Shown here piece by piece: positions 10,133 through 29,900 of a DNA stretch of 64,000 bases (positions are counted from its first letter, which is position 1; each line of letters opens with the position of its first letter). A model generated the notes under the pieces. It was not told the origin of the DNA. It saw only the letters and a program-made list of their open reading frames with translations, and did not search any database. Both the position numbers and the translations under genes were made by a program. This DNA comes from Trametes villosa (taxonomy: Eukaryota; Basidiomycota; Agaricomycetes; Polyporales; Polyporaceae): assembly GCA_002964805.2 (NCBI GenBank), contig PUDQ02000113.1, forward strand, positions 124,001-188,000, written 5' to 3'.

Positions 10133-12697
10133 ATGGCGTCCCCACCCGACAACACCTCTGTCCTCAGCGGCTCTATCTCCAGCTCGCCCAGGCAGATCAG
10201 GGCCGACCATTCTCCCGTCCGTCACCGTCAGAGCAGCGGAAGCGAGATCAACGAACCCTCCTCCCGTCCCCGGCTCTCGCCTACCCTCTCCAGGTCGTAC
10301 AACCCCCATGATCCCGAGGCCCGCGAGCGGCAGCGCACCATGGACGCCGACATGGCCATGCAGCTCTCCCGCGCACGCAGCGGGACGGTGGTCATGCCCT
10401 CGCCCATCACACCGCCGCCCCTTTCACCGGTAGCGCGTCGGGCTTCTGTCGATGAGCCCCGCTTCCCCGCGCTTTCTCTCCAGGAGCAACAGGCTATCGA
10501 CGAGGCGAGGGGAGCGGCGCAGCTGCAGGTCGACGTGGAGCAACCAGACCAGTACCAGCATCCGGGGCCTACGCCGAGCGCTGACCTCCTTCGCAATCAT
10601 CTCAGTGCTGGTCACGATCCTGGCCTCCTCGTCTCACTCGAAGCGCCGTTCCACGATGATTCGGCCATGGGAGGGCTGCCTATGTACCAGGCCACGGTCG
10701 AGCGAACGGAAGGCCCGCGGTACGAGTTCTCGCTCATGGAGGATTTCGCGCGAGAAGAGAAGGTTCGCCTCGGCATCCGCACACCTGCTTCTCCACCACC
10801 CTTCGACTTCCGGCAACCACAAGCGTCGTCTTCCACCCATGTGCCAATACCCAGCACCAGCGAGCTGCCCCAGCCACAGGAGGGCCAGCACGAGGGTGGC
10901 GTGCCCGCCTCGCAGGACTCCTCACTCCCCTTCACATTCCCGCGCGTCCGCCAGCGGAAGCTGAGCGCGAGCTCCCCGGGCCCGCGCCGGGGCAAGATGG
11001 CGCTGTTCGAGCAGGGCGGTGCACCACCACCCTCGCTCGGCTCCCGTGCACCGCATTTAGGAGGCATGGGCACCACGCTCAGCGCGGTTCCCTCCTACGA
11101 CAACCTGGGAGACTCTCACAGGGGCGGGCCAGACGGGCTTGGCTTGGGCGGCGGCGGACCGGGCTCGGGGCACGACCGACCATACCGGTTTTCGTTCTAC
11201 TCCAATGCGCTCTCCGCGACTATCCATGCGCGGAGCCTGGGCGAGCTGCCGGCGGAGGGTCAGACATTCGAGGACCTGTTTTTGGGCCGTAAGGAGTCGT
11301 CGCAGCCCTCGAATGCGACCAGCGCTCGAGCCTCCGTTCTGAACCCGCCAGCTAGTAACCTCGGGTCGGTACCAAAGTCTGGCGCAACGTCACCAATGCC
11401 TATCCCGAACACAAGCGGGATAGGAAGCGGCTTGGCGAAGAACATGCAGCCCGAACGAAGACCAGGAGAGCCCAGTACCGCGGAGAGCTACACCTGGTGG
11501 CTCGATGTCCTGGCACCGACAGACGATGAGATGAAGCTCCTCAGCAAGGTTTGCGTCATTTTTGGAGGGTCGTATCCGTTAGTCTGACGCATATAGTAGG
11601 TGTTCTCCATCCATCCACTGACAACAGAGGACATTCAGATGGAAGAGACGCGCGAGAAGATCGAGCTGTTCCGCAACTACTACCTCGTCTGTTTCCGTGG
11701 TTTCGACCAAGACCCATACAGTCCAACGCACCTCGAGCCGTTGAACATGTACATAATCGTCTTCCGAGATGGCATTCTTTCGGTGAGTGATGCGGACGTG
11801 TCTGTATACTCGTCGGTTACTGACCGTGGATTTGTAGTTCCACTTCAGGCCTACGCCTCACCCTCAGAACGTCCGACGGCGCATTAAGCAGCTGAAGGAC
11901 TACATTAGCGTCACCTCAGACTGGATTTCCTACGCCCTTATTGACGACATCACCGACGCGTTCGGGCCGCTCATTCAAAGCATCGAATATGAGGTCGACA
12001 GTATCGACGAGCTCGTGTTGATTTTGAAGGAGGCTGAGCAGAGTGATATGTTGCGAAGGTACGTCAAGTCCGTAACTCGAGCGATTCCCGACATTCATCG
12101 TGGGGCCGTAGGATTGGTTCTTGCCGGAAGAAGGTTATGGGCCTCTTGCGGCTGATGGGCAACAAGGCGGACGTCGTAAAGGGTCTCGCAAAGCGCTGCA
12201 ACGAGAACTGGCGCGTCGCACCCACATCTGACATCGTGAGCAGTCTCCCCCTCCCCTCCCCTTTCACTTAGTTCGCTAACCCATCTCTTTGCGTAGGGCC
12301 TCTACCTGTCGGACATCCAGGACCACTTGATCACGATGACGCAGAATCTGAACCACTACGAGAAGATCCTCTCGCGCTCGCACTCGAACTACCTCGCGCA
12401 GATCTCGATCGAGATGACGGACGCAAACAACCAGATCAACGACGTGCTGAGCAAGCTCACCGCGCTCGGTACCGTGCTCATCCCGATGAACCTGGTCACC
12501 GGTCTCTGGGGGATGAACGTGCACGTACCTGGCCAGGATGTACCTGTGAGTGCCTCCTTCCCGCATTCGTAGGGTCACTCACTAGCTGACGTGCCATTCC
12601 ATAGAACCTGAAATGGTTCGGCTCTATCGTCGCGGTTCTCGCGGCCTTCGCTGTGGTGGCCGGCTGGTCGACATACAAGCTCATGGTCCACCGGTAA
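10133..12697 (+). CDS. CorA/Mnr2-type magnesium transporter
   Basis: Six exons (10133..11548, 11600..11782, 11838..12058, 12112..12235, 12297..12545, 12605..12697) give 761 aa in one frame. The first roughly 450 residues are Ser/Pro-rich and disordered, as in fungal Alr1/Mnr2 proteins. The CorA core follows: AESYTWWLDVLAPTDDEMKL, FSIHPLTTEDIQMEETREKI, the long helix through YALIDDITDAFGPLIQSIE, and then the diagnostic pore motif GLWGMNVHVPGQD (GMN). The last helix is WFGSIVAVLAAFAVVAGW, followed by a short tail KLMVHR. GMN with two terminal TM helices is definitive for this family. Whether it acts at the plasma membrane (Alr1) or vacuole (Mnr2) cannot be told; the Asp/Gly 'MNVHVPGQD' loop fits the fungal Mnr2/Alr group. 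An upstream in-frame TTG at 10103 is ignored in favour of the ATG at 10133. It is divergent from BST1, with only 216 nt between the two starts. Confidence 0.92.
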
Positions 12698-13083
12698 ACT
12701 ATCCCTTCTCCGGGCCTCTCAATCATATTAGACAGATTTTCATTCTCCGGGCGAGTCATCCCATTTCACGATATTCACGAGATTGCATATTACGACTGTA
12801 TAACAAATCATGTACCCGACATACAGGCTGTTTCAGCCGTAATGGACACCCGAATACCTAGAGACCCGATGCGCCTGCGGACGTGTGTGATGCAGGATGG
12901 CAAATAGAATTGGCGTCATAGAGTTACACAAAGCACAGCAATAGACCAAACAAACATGATACAGCAGCACTAGCAGCGTCGTACGTAAACGGAGAAAACC
13001 ATATAAGCAAAGGGAACTCGATGAGAGGCATGAGACGAGTGTTCAGGACGACGGTGGAAACACAGGAGCGACTACACACGGCG
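12698..13083. other. Convergent 3' intergenic region
   Basis: The 386 nt between the stop of the Mg transporter and the stop of the KDM5 gene must hold two opposed polyadenylation regions. It is AT-richer than the flanking exons. I see no gene. Confidence 0.5.
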
Positions 13084-19452
<6,369 letters not shown>

Positions 19453-20716
19453 TGTGGCCGTGGAGAAGGAAAGGAAGAGAGAGGGCGCGGACGGCTCAGC
19501 CTTGATTTCAGACGGGCGCCCCCCGTCCCAGACACCTTCCACGTGGGAATGTCCCCCTTCGCTGAGTTCAATTCGCTTCGCCGATCTTGCCGCCGCCTGA
19601 TCGCTGGACTCATAGCCACACACATCCTTCCTACTCGCCCCCTCCCAGTCGCCCAAACTGCCCTGCGTCGCACTCGCAGCCACCGCGCAGGCAGCTCTCT
19701 CGGCGAGCACGTCCACGCAGCCCGGCGAGCACGCTCCAGCAACGCCCGACACGCGGCCGGCGGTCTCCCCAACTCCGCGACGATTCAAGCTCGGCCAATC
19801 ACCGCTTTCCCGCTCTGTACGGCACGAGCCCCGCAACGCCCACCTCGGACGCTTTTCTGCACCTCCCGCCGGTAGTGTGTACCGGACCTCTCCTCGTTCC
19901 CACGTCGACCATATGCTCGTCTGCCCCGCGTCGGCGGCGTTCACGACGTGGGCGAAGAGCAGTGAGTCGTAGAAACCGGCGGTCGTGCGCCACGGTATTG
20001 AGCTTCCGCCTTATTTGCTGTGCTACCGTAGACGCCCATTATATATCGTCCTGACTGCGCTCACTTCATCTCGACTGACATCGTCAGGTTGTGTGTGTCA
20101 GGCGCAGCCGGTTGCGGACATTCCCTGACGTTCATGTAGTGTTGTATAGCACCTGCCGCGATACATGCCTCATCATCATCTCGGAGAACTGCTTGTGGCG
20201 TACTGAATGGTCAAGCAACTCATTACCGTTCGTATGCGTTGAACAGCTTTGCATCTACCATACGTATACATGTCGACTAGCTGCGAGGATGAATGCACTT
20301 CGATATCATGTATGAATACCTCGTGCGCGTCTCGCCTCACACATGCAACCCCTCTGGACGGATGCAGGACTAACGAAGTCATACAGCCTTCGAGGTTCTC
20401 GAACACACTGACACTGCAGTCGTTGGTTCTCGCCACGCTCATCACCCCATTGCGTTTTCATGATCACCGAATGCGAATTTCCCTGTATACATGCCACAAC
20501 TACTACGAGATGGTTTACGGCCGTACCGGCCAACATCGCGTAGAGAGACAGACAAGCCAAAGAGAATAGTGACACGAAAAAATAAACGAATGCAAGGATG
20601 ATAGGTGCGCGATTATGGTACGATGGGAGGATGCACAATGCTGATGATGGATGAGCAAGACTACGACGACGAACTACACGACATGACGACTTCCGCTATA
20701 CCCCAGGAAAGGACGT
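19453..20716. other. Intergenic: KDM5 promoter and 14-3-3 3' flank
   Basis: This 1.26-kb stretch lies upstream of KDM5 (start 19452) and downstream of the 14-3-3 stop (20717). The first 500 nt are GC- and CT-rich and probably promoter/5'UTR. The rest is AT-richer, and short open frames there do not resemble proteins. No RNA gene or repeat was recognised. Confidence 0.45.
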
Positions 20717-21659
20717 TTATGCGCCCTCTTCCGCGGGGGCCTCAGCGCCCTCATCCTTGTCCGCGGGCTTGTCTGCATGCAGGGTAAGCAAGAGGCGATA
20801 CCCTGAAGCCGCGTAGAAACTTACCAGACTCCTGCATGTCTGACGTCCAAAGGGTGAGGTTGTCACGGAGGAGCTGCATGATGAGGGTCGAGTCCTTGTA
20901 GCTCTCCTCGGAGAGGGTGTCGAGCTCAGCGATGGCGTCGTCGAACGCCTGCTTCGCGAGGTGGCACGCACGGTCGGGGCTGTTGAGGATCTCGTAGTAG
21001 AAGACGGAGAAGTTGAGCGCAAGGCCGAGGCGGATGGGGTGTGTGGGGGGGAGCTCGGTGACGGCAACGTCGGACGCGGCCTTGTAGGCCTCGAGCGACT
21101 TGTCCGCGCTCTCTTTCCGCTTGTCGCCGGTCGCGAACTCGGCAAGGTAACGGTGGTAGTCACCCATCCTGCACACCATGATTAGCATACAATCAAATGG
21201 CAACGACCTGTCACACGTACATCTTGTGGTAGAAGACCTTCGACTCGCCGGACGCGGCCGAGGGGATGAGGTGCTTGTCGAGGACGTCAAGGATGTCCTC
21301 GCAGATCTTCGCGAGCTCGCTCTCGATCTTCTCCCGGTAGCCCTTGATCATCTTGACCTGGGCCTCGTTGCCCTTGGACTCCTCCTTCTGCTCGATGGAG
21401 GAGACGATGCGCCAAGACGCACGGCGGGCACCGATGACGTTCTTGTACGCGACGGAGAGAAGGTTGCGCTCCTCGACGGTGAGCTCCTGGTCGGACGAAG
21501 CAACACGCTTCATGTTCTCGACCATCTCTGCACAATCGCCAAAATCAACATTAGCCACGCGGCCAGCCACGACGCGTCTGAATCGTCCGCACCCTCATAA
21601 CGCTCCGCCTGCTCAGCGAGCTTGGCGAGGTAGACAGAATCCTCACGAGTCTGGGTCAT
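20717..21659 (-). CDS. 14-3-3 protein
   Basis: Four exons (21593..21659, 21221..21527, 20825..21168, 20717..20772) join to 257 aa. The order is [97 protein letters not shown] and [20 protein letters not shown]. These are the two classical 14-3-3 signatures and the phosphopeptide groove (Lys/Arg in [10 protein letters not shown] and MGDYHRY; Asn in LALNFSVF). It binds phosphoserine/threonine motifs in signalling partners in the cytosol and nucleus. The C-terminus is the usual acidic flexible tail, [18 protein letters not shown]. An unusual detail is KMMGDYHRY where most relatives have KMKGDY. Confidence 0.97.
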
Positions 21660-22640
21660 CTATAGGTGGTTGATACGTCATCAGCACGCGGAAATAACGC
21701 GTGGAACGCGGTGAACTGACTGTGATTGAGTTGATTGGGGGTGGGTAAAGAGGTGGTGGGCTGCAACGGGGACGGCGGTGAGCTCAACGGGACGAACGGC
21801 GAGCGCGCGGAGGACTAACTGGAGATAGGGAGTGGCGACGGGCAGATGATGAGAGTTGAAGGAAAGAGGTGAAGGGGAGATAAATGAACAAATTAAATCA
21901 TGAGCTGGGCAGAGGGTTGTTCGGTTGGGGCAGAGGGTAAGTCACGTGCGCTCGTTTCCGATGGAGGTTCCTCAGGCGCGCGAAGCCATATCGGGCAAGC
22001 GCCGTCCAAGCGTGATATGCGGATAGATGGCTGTCCTTTGTTCCTGCCCTCCCGATAGCCCTTTGCTTAGACGACAATCGCGCTCTCTGTGGCCTGCATT
22101 GTGCCGTTCTTTTATGTGTCTGACACCGGGCGCGCGCGATGTGTTTTCTGGCGCGTGGAGCGGGGGGCGGGGCCAGTTGCCACGGCGCCTGGGCTGACGT
22201 CTTGATCGAGATGGAAGGGCCAAGTTGCGATCGTGACCGACTTGGGGCTGCCGCTGCCGCCACTGGGCCAGTGCCCGCCTGCCACAAAGCACCGTCGCGC
22301 TCCTTGGACGCTCCTCGGCTCGGACTGCCACGCTCTGCCCGAGCATCCCGCTCCATGGCAGCTTGTATTGTGCCGCTCAGTTCAGCCTAGGCTTCTGTCG
22401 CCAGGCCCACATCTGCAGCTTCCTCGGGATCTGTGGCCTTGGGTTGTGGGCTCAGCGCAGCCTGGGCGGTGGGCTCGCCATCTCCATCTGCCATTCACGG
22501 ACGGCTCTCGTTGGGTCGCAATCTATACAGGGCGCCCGCAGGCAGTACAGTACAGCAATCCATTTCCGCAATGACGTTCATGACGAGCGTGCGCACGCTC
22601 GGCCGCGCCCCCGGCATGGATCTATGCACGGAGCTCTACT
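21660..22640. other. Intergenic: 14-3-3 promoter and S28 protease 3' flank
   Basis: This 981-nt stretch has no recognisable gene. The 200 nt next to the 14-3-3 start are purine-rich on the plus strand (pyrimidine-rich on the transcribed side), as expected for a strong basidiomycete housekeeping promoter. Open frames at 21898-22600 look compositional only. Confidence 0.45.
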
Positions 22641-24762
22641 TCAGTGCTTCGACGGCTTCCACTCCGCAATCCATCCAGCAATCGTCTTCAGCGCCTGCTG
22701 TTGCACGGCCAACACCGTCGAGTCCTTCTGCCCGTTGATCGTGTTCAGGTCGGAGCAGTGGAAACCGTCCGAGATCGTCAGAGGCTGGCCGGGCGTGCTG
22801 CGGAAGTGCGTCCCGTCAGCGGCGAGCGTCGCCTCTCTCCAGGGGTCACCTAAAAGGGGCGCGTGCGTGAGACGGGCATGCTCCGTTATCCACTTCGGTA
22901 GCACTCACGGTGGCCGTTCGCGAAGAAGAGGTGGTTCTCGTTGACGAACCAGCCGTGGTAGGCCTTGTTCGTCTGGTCAACCTTCGGGACCGGCAGGTGC
23001 CCGAGGTGCTGGAACGCCTCAGGGAACATGTATGTGCACTGGCGTTCGTCATAGGCAGGCTGCACAAGACGGGTGACCAGAGTCGGGTGACCGAACGGCG
23101 CGCCCTCCTGGTAGAAACCGACTTCGTTGCAGCTGGAATATCGAGGTGAGCTTCAGCAAATGCGCATTCAGCGAGAGTCTTACACAATCCACATCCAGGA
23201 GCGTCCCGAGTTGTCGATCTCGGTGTTGGTCCAGATATCCTGGGTAGGGTCGTACGTCCCGAGGCATGTCCTGATCATATCCGTCAGGATATCTCTTCAT
23301 CCAATGACAACCGATAGACACTCACACGACATCCTCGTCGCCGCACACTAGAAGCATATCCAGTGAGAACAGAAGAATGCGCCATCGACAAAGCGGACTT
23401 ACGGTCGCTGTAGTAAGTGCTAGTCCAGAACGAGGACCATGCCTGGAGAGCGTGCTGGAGACCCCAGCCCTTCGGGCCCGCGCTAACGCCGTTCTTGACC
23501 TCGAGCGCGTCGCAGAACTCGAAGAAGGTGCCGCCGCCCGAAGAGGGCGAGAGCGACTGCCAGTCCCACAGGTTGTTGCGCACTTCAGACCAACATCGTC
23601 AGCCGCGGGATTCGCGTGCGCAGGCGCTGCCGTAACGACTTACAAGCACCAGCGACGTCATCGAGGTGGGTCAGCGCGGTCATGTTGAAGAGCGCCTTGA
23701 TGTTGTTGATCTCCTTCTTGTTCCCAGACGTGAACACCTGGTCGATGTGCGCGATGACAGCCTGGACGTCGGCGGAGCAGTTTTGCGGCATGAACTGCCG
23801 GATGGGCTCAAAGTAGCCCCAGTAGTCGCTGCACGCCCCCGTCAGTCAGCGCCGCGTGCCCGCCACAGAAGCCGCGGTACGTACGTGATGCTCTCGACGA
23901 CCGCGGAAGACGCATAAGCAGCCTGGAACAGGTTGGGCTTGCTGGAAGGGCACGCAACGCCGTCAGCAGCCGTCCACCTTCGTGCACCGCGCACGCGCCG
24001 CACTCACTTGACCATCGTGAAGCTCGTGAGCGCGCCGGAGTAGCTGCCGCCGATCAGGATCCACGGCGCTTGACCGGGCTTAAGGGCGTCCCCGCCCGCC
24101 ATGGGCAGGCTCGCGGTCTTCGCGAAGTACTCGAGGTCGTCGATCGCCTGCTGGATCGTGTGGAACTTGAGGCTCTTCACCGTCAGGTCCGGGTACGGGT
24201 TCGAGAGCCCGTAGTAGCGGTGCTCGAGCACGATCGTCACGCCGTTCAGCTCCTGCGCAAGCTGCCCGTTGATAGTCCGGTTCGTGAGATACCCGCTGTA
24301 CGCTGCGGACGGACGGACGTCTGATGAGCTTGGAAGATGCGTCCACGCGTGTCCGTGTACGTACGCTGCGCGTTTGCCTCTCCGGGCGTGAAGAGCACGA
24401 CAGGCCCGCCTGTCAACACCCCAATAGGTCAGTTCCTTTGCTCCCAGTCGCGCGCACGCGTTCAAGCACGAGGACGCACCCTTCTCGTACCACTCCGCCG
24501 TCGTCCAGAACCGCTGCTTGAACGTGCCGAGCGACGGGTTCGTGTGGTCGATGAGCTGGTCAAAGTAGTACGTCTGGTTGTACGGCGGCAGCGCGGTCCC
24601 GTTCCGGCTCGTGACGGGCCCGTCGACGGGTGCGGGCACGAGGGGCACGCTCGGGCGGCGCGCGATGTTGCCGTGCAGGCGGCCGTCGCGCGTTTTCGCG
24701 TCCGCGAGCGCCGCCGCGAGGGCGAGCACGAGCACCGAGGCGAGTCTCCAGAAGTGCGCCAT
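22641..24762 (-). CDS. Peptidase S28 family secreted serine protease (Pro-X carboxypeptidase-like)
   Basis: The protein begins with a signal peptide (MAHFWRLASVLVLALAAALA) and a short pro-like region. It continues through YFDQLIDHTNPSLGTFKQR, GPVVLFTPGEANAAGYL, VLEHRYYGLSNPYPDL and the nucleophile motif WILIGGSYSGALTSF (Ser of GGSYSG). The acidic and His parts of the triad are in FFANGHGDPWREAT and ISDGFHCSDL. These are the S28 landmarks (lysosomal Pro-X carboxypeptidase, dipeptidyl peptidase II and fungal acid prolyl peptidases). About eight short introns interrupt it; at the second, donor AGC|GTACGT pairs with acceptor GTACAG|CGGG to give ANAAGYLTN. NGT, NQT and NRT sequons fit a secreted glycoprotein. 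The likely role is extracellular or vacuolar digestion of proline-containing peptides. Confidence 0.92.
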
Positions 24763-24865
24763 GTCGAGGTGCAGCTCACGCGGGTCCGTGCGAGTCGAGC
24801 TGGGGGGTGTGCGGGTGCGCGCGAGGCTCAGGCCGACGGGCCCCAGCGCACGCCCAGGCCCGACT

Positions 24866-24871
24866 CTTATA
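24866..24871 (-). promoter_or_regulatory. TATA box of S28 protease gene
   Basis: The minus strand reads AAGTATAAGAG here, about 100 nt upstream of the ATG at 24762. Position and sequence fit a TATA element of an inducible secreted-enzyme gene. The match is by eye only. Confidence 0.45.
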
Positions 24872-26967
24872 CTTCGCGAATCGCGGGCGCGCGCGCGGGG
24901 CCTCGCGGGGCGCGCCCGGTGAGGAAGATGCCCCGCCGGATCACTTGATGGCTAACAACGGCGCCCTGGCTCCGCCGGCATGAGATACGGTGATGGGCCT
25001 GCCGCGGGGGGCGACCAACGGGGTGCGAGAGGCCATCCGGTCGGGTTCGCTGCCAATATCAGCCCGTCACCTGCGCATGCTGCACGCCATGCGGCGGGAG
25101 GTTTGCTGGAAGCCACACGGCTTCTGGCCTTCGTAATGTCTGCCAGGGCCGATTGTGCCACCGTGATGATAGGTCGAGATAAGTGGCGCGATAGAGCGCG
25201 CGCGGTGCGTGAGCGAACGTCGTACTTTACTATTTAGTTGGGATGCTAACCTGCGCGAAACGGTATGCAGTCGGCTTGGACCAAGGCGATGTAGAAAGGT
25301 ATCGTGCGCGAGGTACGAATTGCGCGATATCCGACGTCCATGTGGGGAGGTCATGAATCGCCAAGATCGAGTGGTCGTCGCTACGGAACGATTATTAGCA
25401 CCGGTAAAAGTAACGATCGCCTCAGGCGACGCCGACATCTTTGCACTTGTGCTCCCGAAGTATCCCGCAGGCTGGGCAATTCCCCGTCGAGACCGAGAGA
25501 CGCATGTGCATGCTGTACTTATGTCTCAAATCCGCAATCTAGGGATAACCACGCATCACTTACACAAGATCAGCCCCGAATATACGCACTTGCTCGATGC
25601 TTGGCCGAGGCTAGAACTGCGGACATTCAGAACGACGACGCCGAGGCTGGGAGAATCAGAGCAAACACGGAACTAACGGCATGAGCACCACGCGCACACG
25701 ACAGAGTGCCAGTCAACCACATCGTCAGCTGGTACGACGGACGATGGAGTCGGCCCGCGATACTTGACACAACTTACGGCGCCGCCGCATCCAAGTGCTC
25801 TCCTGCTTGTCGAGGAGCGGCCATATGATGATACCAAATGGAAGACGACTAGGAACGAAGCTGCCCCACCGCGGCCCGTTCCATGAACGCGGACACGGAG
25901 CCCCTCGTCCGGCATTCCATAGAGCCCAACATTCGCCGTCGGGTTCTCTGCCGGGCACGCGATAAGACAGAAGCGCGTTGGAGAGAGCGCCGTCCCGAAG
26001 TAGCTCATCGTGACAGCATCCTGGGAGACCCGGCCGCTCGTAGAACATACGGCAGCGGAGTATTCATATCATGCAGGCGTACCGCTGATAGCCATCATCG
26101 TAGGCGTACCTGCCGTAAATGCATTGAGATAGAGTTTCTATACGGTGGAGCAATACGTACCTTGCCCTTGATGCTGCGAGCCAGGATGAGTCCACTCAAC
26201 ACTGAGCTGAGAGGCTGAGAGGCCCCGCAACAGTTCGCACCTTCGGGACGATCATGGAGCAGTATACCGCGAGGAGCATGCGGTGCGACTGATACTGTAC
26301 TGTATGCGTACGTCCTTAGTGTATGGAGTTTAGCGGTGACTTTGTGGCGTTTGCGCGCTCGGCGTGAGGCTGAAATTGGAACAACGCCTGGTACTGATCT
26401 ACGGCCGTGAAATCTGTTACGTCCGCTCGAGCATTGCGAACGTACACTCACCGAAACCGGCAGTCTGATGTTTACAGCTCGAGGGGCTCGCGGGGTTAAC
26501 GCTGCATAGCTGCGTCCTCGCGTATCAGAAATACCGCTCCGCACAGCGTGGCTTTGACAACGTGTTCCATGTTAGACCACGAACGGCAAGTCATCGGAAT
26601 GTTCGATTGCTGCAACATTGTGGGTCCAAGTTCGATACCTAGATACACATCGTCAGCGCACTGCGCACGAACATGAACCATAGACATACACTTACCTTCG
26701 CCGGGAAAGAGGGAGGAAAAACACTCGCCGTTCAATAGTCCACATCCCCGCCTCCGAACGATACATGGAGGCTGAATGTCATTACACGCATGCTAAGTAC
26801 TCGACAACAAGAAGGCGATACCAAACGCGGGACACGCCGCTCGTAAGATACACACAATCCGTCAACAGTCCGGCACGCACAAGCAAGAACGGTCGTAAAT
26901 AGACATGACATACGAGAAGCACTATCATCCGCGCACGATCCCCCGAGAACGCCTGAAATCAAACAAT
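24872..26967. other. Gene-poor gap, with one possible small spliced locus
   Basis: About 2.1 kb between the S28 promoter and the end of the coiled-coil gene. No conserved protein is visible. On the minus strand, near 26581-26710, a clean intron-like segment runs from GTAAGT through a CTGAC branch site to ATCTAG; with its flanks it could join an ATG at about 26727 to a reading frame of roughly 38 residues. Further AG/GT-bounded segments appear down to 25670, but none join into a known protein. This may be a non-coding RNA or a decayed gene. The segment is lower in GC than neighbouring exons. Confidence 0.3.
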
Positions 26968-29900
26968 TCAGCTCCGGAAGCTCGCATATGACATCGACGG
27001 CGACGACGAGCGCAGCTTCGCCCCGCCCGCGTTCCCGTACACCGCGTTCGCGCGCGTGTTCGCCATCGTGTGCGGCGACTGCACGGTGCGCAGGTCCTCC
27101 GCGCTCGCGAGCAGCGCCGCGTCGAGCACCGTGCTCGGGTCGTAGTGCTGGAACCCGCCGAGCTTCCGCGACGTCTCGCTGTTGATCGAGCTCGCAGACG
27201 GGATGCGCCGGAGCTGAGACGCGCCCGAGAGCGGGCGGGGGACCATGGCGGGGGTTGAACCCGCGTTGTAGCTGAGGCGGTTGTCCGCGGAGGAGCGCGA
27301 GGATGGGCGGGGAGGCTCTGGTTGGAGGCCTTGGCGGCTGGAGGCCCTAGACGGTGACCGAAGGACACTGGGCACGCGCGAAGGAGATTGATCATAACCG
27401 GAAGCTGGGTACCCAGAGGGATATGGTTGACCAGCAGGGTATGCTTGCCCTGGTGTAACGGGACGCGCAGAGGATGGCCGTTCATTCCCGTACGCGGAGG
27501 ACGGCCGAGCAGAGGGCGTTCTGGAGCGACGATCTGCATCGTAATCTGCTGAGGGAGCCCGCGACCCCCGGGTCATGGGTCTGCCAAAGCTGCTCGACGA
27601 ACTGGAGCCAGGCGTCGGGTACGCAGGGTAGCCCTGCAATGGGTCGGGCGTCCGGCGCGGAGACGGCGGAGCTCCGGGCGTGAGCGAAGGGGGCACAACA
27701 TAGTGCTGTTGGGGCGGAGGGTGGGAGGGGTCGTAGCTGTACACGCCACCAGGGGCATGCCCACCGCCGTACGGGTTGGAGTACGCAGGGGCTGGCTGAG
27801 CGGGCTGGTGGGGCAGGGGCTGGCGGGAGCTGGAGGGCGACAGCATACCATTGTGGAGCGACGAGGGAGACACGTTCGACGCGGGTCCAGACTGTGAAGA
27901 AACGCGGTAAGCACCTGAGATGAACACGAAACAGGAAGGGCGAAAGCTTCGCACCGGGGGCTCAATGTTTATACTGATATCGGCGGAGGAAGTGCCTGTG
28001 CGGACAGGGTCCCTAGGGCTGGACCCCATGCCCATGTAAGAACGACCGTCCGAAGGCGGGGTTTGCGCGGATCGCGACCGGCGATGTGACGAGACGGGCG
28101 TGGCAGGAGTTATTGGCGGACCCCCTAGCGGCGAAGGGGTGGTGATATGGCTAGGCCGGGGAGGACCCTGATACCTCTCGCGCGGCGGCGTGCTGGACTG
28201 TGCACAAAGGGGACTGGAGTCAGCGCATGACCGCGTACTGCACGTCAAAGAAGACCAGTACCTGACTAGCGGTGGATCGTCGCCAGTGCTCCATCTCTTC
28301 CGGATCGGAGTACCTCAGTTCATCTGCCATCCTCTGATTCATATCTTGGCTTCGCGAGCGGGACCTGCGACGACTGGCCCCGAGGTCAGTTGCGGAACCG
28401 CTAGGGCCGGGAGTGGGGTAGCTGCTTGAGTCGGGGTAGATCGAATTCCTGGCTCGCCCGTCCGTACCGGGGCTGAACTCCATCGAGCTAGAAACCTCGG
28501 GTATGGCACTCAGGCCGGAGTTACGCTCGCGCAGGGCACGCGCAGCCGGGTTAACAAGCTCGAATTGAGAGATCGTGGTGGAGGGGAGGGATTCCGCGTA
28601 TGAACGTGGGGAGGCACGAGGCTGCTGAGGGAAGGGGAACGCATAGTCACGAGCGTTCATTCCAGGTGCAGGACGAGAGGCTAAGTCGTCCATCACAGAA
28701 GCATCGCTGGGACGCATGCTCGACATGGACGCGGGTCGTTCCAGCTCGTGTGGCGGAGGAATGGGGATGACGTTGTCCGGTCCCATGGCGGGGATGTACC
28801 CATCGGGAGGTATCGTATAGTCGACGTGGTGGGGGGAAGGCGGAGCATTGTGGACCGGTGTAGGCTGCGCATAACGCGCATCATCCATGTTGGTTGGTGG
28901 CCACCCTGAAGAAGCCCCCGGACGAGTTGCCGAACCTGGAGGAGCCGAACGCAGGGTGGAAGCACTAGGGCTGCCCATGATTTCGTGGAAACGCGAGCCC
29001 TGCGCGCCAGCACCATAGGGATCATTGTCTGCCGGGACGGATGTGTCCTGGAGAGCTGCCCCAAAGGTGGATGAGAGAGGGATATTACCGGGGGCTGCGG
29101 GGGTAGCGAAGTTCATCATCGGAAGGCCGTCCAGAGGACCCGTGCGCGTGCGGTCGTCGTTCACGCCACCAAAAGGCTGAACACCAGCGGGTGGAACGTC
29201 GAATTGTTGACCATCTATCGGTCCGCTACGCGCTTGCTGATACCCTCGCTGCAGACCCTCCCGGTAGCCTTCTTGACGGCCCTCCTCGCGAGCCTTTAGC
29301 ATGAGCTGCTCTTCCTTGAGCTTACGGGCAGTGGACCGCGCCCGTGCGGCGGAAGCCTCGGCACTGTCTCTCTGCGCCTCAATATCCTTCAGGAGATCGG
29401 AGCCTCGCAGTATCTCGCGCTGAGCGTTTTCCAACTGGACCTTGTACATGCGAAGCTCGGCGTGAGACCGATCCAGCTCTTGTTGGGCAGTGACGCGGGC
29501 CTCGTTCACGAGTTTGAAGCGTTGGGCCAGCTCTAGTGCACGGCGTTCAGCTTCCTGAGCGCGCCGCGTCTCGTTGTCTAGCCGCTCCAGGGCTATATTG
29601 AGGACCTTTCGCAGCTTCTTCGCCTCCATGCCATCCTCGAGGAGATACTTGAAGAAATCGCGGTGGGTAAGACTCCTACGGTCGAAGTCCCTGCGCCTGG
29701 AATTCCGCCGATCATCGAGGCTGTAACCTGCGCCGGAGACAAGCGACAAGGCAGAGTTTCGAGGATCGAGCGGGGGAGGCTGATCGGTTTCCTCTTCTGG
29801 AGACGCTTCGTGTTCGCTCTCGGAGCGATCGTCTTGGAGAGGGGACCTACGAAAACTGACTCGGTATATGCGGCGTCCATTAAGATGATATGAGCTCACT

